Source of the DNA: Deltaproteobacteria bacterium
GTDB taxonomy: Bacteria > Desulfobacterota > GWC2-55-46
Assembly: GCA_016234855.1 (NCBI GenBank)
Contig: JACRNO010000024.1
Coordinates: forward strand, 1-45,035
Length of the DNA stretch: 45,035 nucleotides
Reading direction: 5' to 3'
The position numbers and the translations under genes are program-made. How positions within the stretch are numbered: the first letter of the stretch is position 1; each line of letters begins with the position of its first letter. Shown here one piece after another: positions 40,937 to 45,035 of the stretch. Below the pieces are notes generated by a model. That model ran no database searches. It was not told where the DNA came from and worked only from the letters and a program-made list of their open reading frames with translations.

Positions 40937-42060
40937 AAAACCCCCCATTGAGAGAGCTTGAAGGCGATGATAAGGACTATCGAGGCCCCGGCCGCGGTAA
41001 TGTAGAGGGGCATTGCGTATCTGAGCTCTTTTTTTACGCCGGACGGCCCGGTAAAGGTCGTCGCGCCGGTGAACTGAAGAGCGATATACGAGCTCAAAAG
41101 CGGGAAGAAGACAAACGTCATAATGATGAGGGCGTCGGGCATCGAGTATATGCCGATTGACCGGGCCGCAACAACCGTTGTCAGAAGGCCGGTGAGCCAG
41201 CCCTTTATCGCAAAAGACCTGTTGGGTATGTAGGGCAGAAGCACTGGGGTGAGAAATGCGCCGGAGAAAACGGCCGCGCCAGCCATGACGAGAAACGGCA
41301 GACCGTAGGCTTCGGCGCCGGTTGCGCTTATGCCCGTAGGCGCAAGCGCGAAGACGAGCAGTACGGCCAGGGCATAGAGCGGGAAAATCTTCAAGGCCGG
41401 GACGAGTTCCATGGGCGTGAGTATAAGCCTGTCAAAGAGATTGAACCTTACGGAGCGCATGGCCTTTGACGCCTTATAGCCGGCCTCCACATAAGCGCGG
41501 ATATCGGCCGCGTTAACAGGCCCCCACAACACCTTGAAACCGGTCTGTTTCTGTACGAGGTGGCCAGCCACTCCCGGGCCGCCGAGCTGCGGCAGGATTA
41601 TCCGCCTGTGGTTGACGATGTTTGATAGGCGCGTCTCAAAGATGCGTCCGACCAGTTCATCCGTGCCAAAGGCGCCTTTGCCTGCCGCGCACCAGACGTT
41701 TATCCCTTTTGTGTCGATGACGAGTATCCACGCGTTCATATTGCGAAGCGAACGGCGAAGGACGTTGAACGAGAGCCTGTAATTCGCGCTCACGAAGACG
41801 TCCGAGTCCGGCCCGGGCGCGCCGACGGCATATATGCCCGGTCTTACAATGTAATGCATGCGAAAGCCGCCGAGCCTGCACCTGACGGCGTTGAAGCGGT
41901 CGGATAACGTCAGTTCGCTTGTCACGGTCTCGATGCCGGATGAAGCAGATAAGTTGATGGGTGCGCGCCCTGGCCCGGCGCAGCAGGTAGACTTGACGCC
42001 CTTGTCCGCAGGGGGTGCGTCAGGCGGGCAGCAGGTCGAATTGAGTTTTTCAGTGTCCAT
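40933..42060 (-). CDS. hgcA: HgcA, corrinoid mercury methyltransferase
   Basis: HgcA transfers a methyl group from a corrinoid to Hg(II), making methylmercury. The diagnostic cap-helix motif N(V/I)WCA(A/G)GK is present as NVWCAAGK, with the cobalt-ligand Cys124, inside a CFeSP-like corrinoid domain (about 45-215). Five transmembrane segments follow (about 225-370). An N-terminal extension of about 40 residues carries two vicinal cysteine pairs (STCCPPDAP and KSTCCAGPG), which looks unusual for the family. AAGGAGG lies eight bases before the ATG. It is the second gene of an AbrB-hgcA-hgcB operon with overlapping hgcA and hgcB. Assignment is firm; activity is not proven by sequence. Confidence 0.95.
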   Translation of the reverse strand: MDTEKLNSTCCPPDAPPADKGVKSTCCAGPGRAPINLSASSGIETVTSELTLSDRFNAVRCRLGGFRMHYIVRPGIYAVGAPGPDSDVFVSANYRLSFNVLRRSLRNMNAWILVIDTKGINVWCAAGKGAFGTDELVGRIFETRLSNIVNHRRIILPQLGGPGVAGHLVQKQTGFKVLWGPVNAADIRAYVEAGYKASKAMRSVRFNLFDRLILTPMELVPALKIFPLYALAVLLVFALAPTGISATGAEAYGLPFLVMAGAAVFSGAFLTPVLLPYIPNRSFAIKGWLTGLLTTVVAARSIGIYSMPDALIIMTFVFFPLLSSYIALQFTGATTFTGPSGVKKELRYAMPLYITAAGASIVLIIAFKLSQWGVL

Positions 42061-42103
42061 CTCGACGCCTCCTTACAAAAACGAATTGATTCGCCTGGCT
42101 TCT

Positions 42104-42379
42104 TCAGGCCATCTCCTTCATGACCGGGCCGAGCCTGTCCTTGAGGATGTCCATGAGGTCGTCGAGCTTGATGAGGTTGATGCAGCAGACAAGGCCGTCC
42201 TTTTCGAGTATGGTTACGGCTAATTTGTCCCCGGGGCGTATACCGGCCTTTTCGCGTAGTTCCTTGGGCAGGACGGTCTGGCCGCGTCCGTCTATACTAA
42301 TAATGGAGTCCACCCTGTAGTTGCTTATTGTTGATGACCCTGTGCCGCAACAGCCCTTAGCAGTCTTTTTTTTCTTCAT
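42104..42379 (-). CDS. AbrB/SpoVT-type protein heading the hgc operon
   Basis: A swapped-hairpin AbrB-family DNA-binding domain covers about residues 22-70 (IISIDGRGQTVLPKELREKA, then GIRPGDKLAVTILEKDG). The N-terminus is a Lys-rich stretch with vicinal cysteines (KTAKGCCGTGSS), and another Cys pair lies in GLVCCINLIKL. These could sense a thiophilic metal. Such proteins are repeatedly found next to hgcAB and I recall them being called HgcAB-associated; that name is from memory. ATG 42379 has GGAGG five bases upstream. It precedes hgcA by 43 bases on the same transcript, so autoregulation of the operon is a natural hypothesis. Confidence 0.85.
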   Translation of the reverse strand: MKKKKTAKGCCGTGSSTISNYRVDSIISIDGRGQTVLPKELREKAGIRPGDKLAVTILEKDGLVCCINLIKLDDLMDILKDRLGPVMKEMA

Positions 42380-42399
42380 CGCCACCTCCGGCGTGTATG

Positions 42400-42443
42400 A
42401 ATCAGAATAATCAGATTATACTGAATAAGAGGAAGCGTGTCAA
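42400..42443 (-). promoter_or_regulatory. Consensus promoter and direct-repeat operator of the hgc operon
   Basis: On the minus strand TTGACA (42438-42443), exactly 17 bases and TATAAT (42415-42420) form a perfect sigma70 consensus. Just downstream, the plus strand reads AATCAGA twice (42400-42406 and 42409-42415) at a 9-base period, overlapping the -10 and start region. That is where a repressor such as the AbrB-type protein could bind. Confidence 0.75.
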
Positions 42444-42641
42444 GTGGGGATTGCTAAGCGGCCTATTGAGAGCGCGGCGCGCAAGGCATGGACGGCGCGT
42501 ATGTTGACGGGTGTGGAGCGCGTATTGTATAGTCTATATGGCGGTTACGTGAGTATCGCGGGCTTTACATGGCGTGAAAGGCGGGGTTTGTCTTCGCTCC
42601 GGTTGAAGAGAACGCGCTTGAAAGCGCGCAAGGGTTGACGG

Positions 42642-44660
42642 ATGTTCAAGATGAAGACGGAATATACACCTGCCGGAGACCAGCCCGCCGCAATCAAGCG
42701 GCTTGCCGGGTTTATCAACGGCAACGGTCGCCACCAGACTCTGCTCGGGGTGACGGGTTCGGGCAAGACCTTTACGGTCGCAAGCGTGGTGGAGCGGCTT
42801 GCCAGGCCCGCGCTCGTCATAGCGCCCAATAAGACGCTTGCCGCGCAGTTGTACGCGGAGTTCCGCGACCTTTTTCCGGATAACGCCGTCGAGTACTTTG
42901 TCTCGTACTATGACTACTACCAGCCCGAGGCTTATGTGGCGGCCTCCGACACCTTTATCGAAAAGGACGCATCGATAAACGACGAGATAGATAAGCTCCG
43001 TCATTCGGCCACGCACTCGCTGCTTACGCGGCGCGACGTGATAATCGTCGCCTCGGTCTCGTGCATCTACGGCATAGGCTCGCCAAAGGATTACGGTACC
43101 ATGCAGATATATATCGAGCGCGGCATGGAGCTCGACAGGGGCGAGTTCCTCAACAGACTCGTGGAGATACAGTACGAGCGGAACGACTACGACTTCCATC
43201 GCGGCACGTTCCGCGTGCGTGGGGACGTGGTGGATGTATTCCCGGCCTATGAGGCGGAAAAGGCGCTGCGGTTCGAGTTTTTCGGCGATACGGTGGAGGC
43301 CATCTCCGAAATCGACCCGATGCGCGGCAAGGCCCTGCGTAAGGCTGAGAAGGCGCTCATCCATCCGGCATCGCACTACGTCACGACAAGGGATAACCTC
43401 ACGGCTGCGATAAAGGCGATACGCGAGGAGTTGCGCGCAAGGCTTGCGGAACTCAAGGCCGCTAACAGGCTCGTAGAGGCGCAGCGCCTCGAGCAGCGCA
43501 CCCTGTTCGACATAGAGATGCTCGAGGAGATGGGTTATTGTCCCGGCATCGAGAACTACTCGCGCCACCTGAGCGGCAGGGCGCCAGGGGATGCGCCGTA
43601 TACGCTCATCGATTATTTCCCGGACGATTACCTCCTCTTCATCGATGAGAGCCATATCACGATACCGCAGGTCGGCGGTATGTATAACGGCGACCGTTCG
43701 AGAAAGCAGACGCTCATCGAGTACGGTTTCAGGCTTCCATCGGCCCTCGACAACAGACCCTTGAAGTTCGAGGAGTTCGAAGGCCTGATGCCGCAAACGA
43801 TCTTCGTGTCGGCAACGCCCGCAGAATATGAAAGGACGCACCAGGGGCAGGTGGTGGAGCAAGTGGTCAGGCCCACCGGCCTGGTCGATCCGGACGTCCA
43901 GGTGCGCCCGGCGCTAACCCAGGTCGACGACCTGATGTCCGAAATCAAGAAGCGCGTTGCTGTCAAGGAGAGGGTGCTGGTCACCACGTTGACCAAGCGC
44001 CTGGCCGAGCAACTGACCGACTTCCTTGGCGACAACGGCGTCCGCGTGCGTTATCTGCACTCGGACATCGATACGGTGGAACGGGTGGAAATCATCCGGG
44101 ACCTCCGGCTGGGTGAGTTCGACGTCCTGGTCGGCATCAACCTGCTTCGTGAAGGCATCGACATCCCGGAAGTGTCGCTGGTCGCAATCCTGGATGCCGA
44201 CAAGGAAGGCTTCCTGCGCTCGGAGCGCTCGCTGATCCAGACCATCGGCCGCGCGGCACGTCATATCAACGGCACGGCGATCCTGTATGCGGACCGGATC
44301 ACCGATTCGATGAAGCGGGCCATGGCGGAAACCGAAAGGCGACGGAACAAGCAAATCGCCTACAACAAGGAGCACGGCATCGAGCCGCGCAGCGTCGTCA
44401 AGCGCATCAAGGACATCATCGACGGCGTGTACGACAGCGCGTCCGCGGCGCAGGAGCTGAAGGCAGCGCAGGAATCGGCCAAGTACGAGGCGATGAGCGA
44501 AAAGAACCTGGCCAGGGAGATCAAGCGTCTCGAGAAGGCGATGCAGGAGCATGCGAAGAACCTCGAATTCGAGCTGGCAGCAGCGGCTCGCGACGAACTG
44601 TTCCGCGTAAGGCAATTAGCCTTTGGCGCCGGGGTCCATGACCACGCCGAGAGGGATTGA
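42642..44660 (+). CDS. uvrB: Excinuclease ABC subunit B
   Basis: UvrB is the damage-verifying helicase of nucleotide excision repair. Visible are Walker [13 protein letters not shown], the beta-hairpin region [15 protein letters not shown], the DEAD-like [34 protein letters not shown], motif [23 protein letters not shown] and [19 protein letters not shown], and a C-terminal UVR domain ([20 protein letters not shown]). The 672-residue length is normal. Codon use breaks near residue 410: before it Ile is a mix of ATA and ATC and Arg is often AGG; after it 19 of 19 Ile codons are ATC. The reading frame is intact across the break, so the gene may be a chimera of two genomes. Confidence 0.93.
   Translation: MFKMKTEYTPAGDQPAAIKRLAGFINGNGRHQTLLGVTGSGKTFTVASVVERLARPALVIAPNKTLAAQLYAEFRDLFPDNAVEYFVSYYDYYQPEAYVAASDTFIEKDASINDEIDKLRHSATHSLLTRRDVIIVASVSCIYGIGSPKDYGTMQIYIERGMELDRGEFLNRLVEIQYERNDYDFHRGTFRVRGDVVDVFPAYEAEKALRFEFFGDTVEAISEIDPMRGKALRKAEKALIHPASHYVTTRDNLTAAIKAIREELRARLAELKAANRLVEAQRLEQRTLFDIEMLEEMGYCPGIENYSRHLSGRAPGDAPYTLIDYFPDDYLLFIDESHITIPQVGGMYNGDRSRKQTLIEYGFRLPSALDNRPLKFEEFEGLMPQTIFVSATPAEYERTHQGQVVEQVVRPTGLVDPDVQVRPALTQVDDLMSEIKKRVAVKERVLVTTLTKRLAEQLTDFLGDNGVRVRYLHSDIDTVERVEIIRDLRLGEFDVLVGINLLREGIDIPEVSLVAILDADKEGFLRSERSLIQTIGRAARHINGTAILYADRITDSMKRAMAETERRRNKQIAYNKEHGIEPRSVVKRIKDIIDGVYDSASAAQELKAAQESAKYEAMSEKNLAREIKRLEKAMQEHAKNLEFELAAAARDELFRVRQLAFGAGVHDHAERD
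43740..43875. other. Compositional junction inside uvrB
   Basis: To the left, host-style codons (ATA, AGG, AAG-rich). To the right, CTG, ATC and CGC dominate through the stop and the tRNA genes. The switch lies in the highly conserved stretch [20 protein letters not shown] to VVRPTGL, where two unrelated uvrB genes would be most similar. Confidence 0.7.
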
Positions 44661-44803
44661 GGCGTCCCGCCGTGGCTGACTTTCGAGTACCATGACGCGC
44701 ATAATCCATATTATGTTAAATCGTCTATCCGGGGCACGAGGCATGATTGCCAGGTGGTCAATGGTTGATCTTCTTCGGCGGAAGGCCCTCGTCGATCAAG
44801 TCG

Positions 44804-44888
44804 TGGTGCCCGGAACCGGTATCGAACCGGTACGGCTTTCGCCGAGGGATGTTAAGTCCCTTGTGTCTACCAATTTCACCATCCGGGC
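44804..44888 (-). tRNA. tRNA-Leu(UAA)
   Basis: An 85-base gene with encoded CCA. The acceptor GCCCGGA pairs with the complementary 3' end (TCCGGGC). The anticodon stem AGGGA/TCCCT encloses CTTAACA with anticodon TAA, a class II variable arm follows, and the T arm is ACCGG-TTCGATA-CCGGT. Confidence 0.93.
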
Positions 44889-44930
44889 TGAACACTAGGG
44901 AGATGCGAAATGCACTCTTCGCTGAAAGAC

Positions 44931-45004
44931 TGGAGGCGCGACCCAGAATCGAACTGGGGTAGACGGATTTGCAATCCGTTGCACGGCCACTATGCGATCG
45001 CGCC
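44931..45004 (-). tRNA. tRNA-Cys(GCA)
   Basis: A 74-base gene with encoded CCA. The acceptor GGCGCGA pairs with TCGCGCC, the anticodon arm ACGGATTGCAAATCCGT holds GCA, and the T arm is CCCAG-TTCGATT-CTGGG. Adjacent tRNA-Leu and tRNA-Cys near uvrB and pgsA are familiar from beta- and gammaproteobacteria. Confidence 0.94.
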
Positions 45005-45035
45005 CCGGCGAAATTAAACCACGGCCTGAAACGAC

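Noticed and set aside
42444-42638. 64-codon frame between the hgc promoter and uvrB
   Set aside because: It overlaps the -35 element of the hgc promoter, has no ribosome site, and the translation is a basic low-information sequence.

Overview
The window reads as about 43.8 kb of one GC-rich bacterial chromosome, followed by about 1.2 kb that looks like a different genome. The main part prefers ATA for Ile and AGG for Arg and starts several genes with TTG behind strong Shine-Dalgarno sites. Its gene set (HgcAB, a giant BadF-type activase, a short-form AMP nucleosidase, CGGC and DUF542/DUF1858 proteins) suggests an uncultured bacterium of Desulfobacterota/Nitrospirota grade; this placement is inference. 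From about 43.87 kb, inside uvrB, codon use changes abruptly (every Ile becomes ATC). uvrB is then followed by tRNA-Leu and tRNA-Cys, which looks beta- or gammaproteobacterial, so the right end may be an assembly chimera.

Layout. 0-3.15 kb: a mobile-type repeat, a small membrane protein and an AT-richer AvaI/BsoBI-like restriction-modification pair. 3.15-11.6 kb: housekeeping genes (a GspE/PilB ATPase, engB, cpoB/ybgF, a LysM gene interrupted by two in-frame TAG codons, dprA, topA). 11.6-13.6 kb: an accessory islet with a HigBA-like toxin-antitoxin pair and a REP-associated transposase framed by mirror-image hairpins. 13.6-20.2 kb, minus strand: amn, a glycine-zipper exported protein, a DUF2249-hemerythrin, a DUF2335 membrane protein, and an Fe-S/NO-type cluster (NifU C-domain, ferredoxin, a small heme-copper-like membrane protein, DUF1858, DUF542, Mrp).

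20.6-27.5 kb holds an aerobic respiratory block: an A2-type cytochrome c oxidase (III-II-I), Sco, a divergent subunit-I-like protein, heme O synthase and cytochrome c. 28.1-32.3 kb is one 1405-residue acyl-CoA dehydratase activase. 32.5-38.2 kb carries asd, truA, a UbiV-like U32 protein with the four-cysteine cluster, a phasin-like protein, a UbiB kinase-like protein and a CGGC protein. 38.3-39.0 kb holds three minus-strand genes of exactly 35 codons, too short for usual gene calling. Each has its own strong ribosome site and a shared promoter architecture; two resemble minimal Flp-type prepilins. Then come ubiE and a UbiT-like SCP2 protein.

40.6-42.4 kb, minus strand, is a mercury-methylation operon: an AbrB-type regulator, hgcA (cap-helix motif NVWCAAGK) and hgcB, behind a consensus sigma70 promoter. 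The most notable points are hgcAB beside an oxygen-respiring gene set, the triplicated 35-codon genes, the O2-independent quinone genes outside their usual proteobacterial setting, the double-amber LysM gene, and the compositional break inside uvrB.
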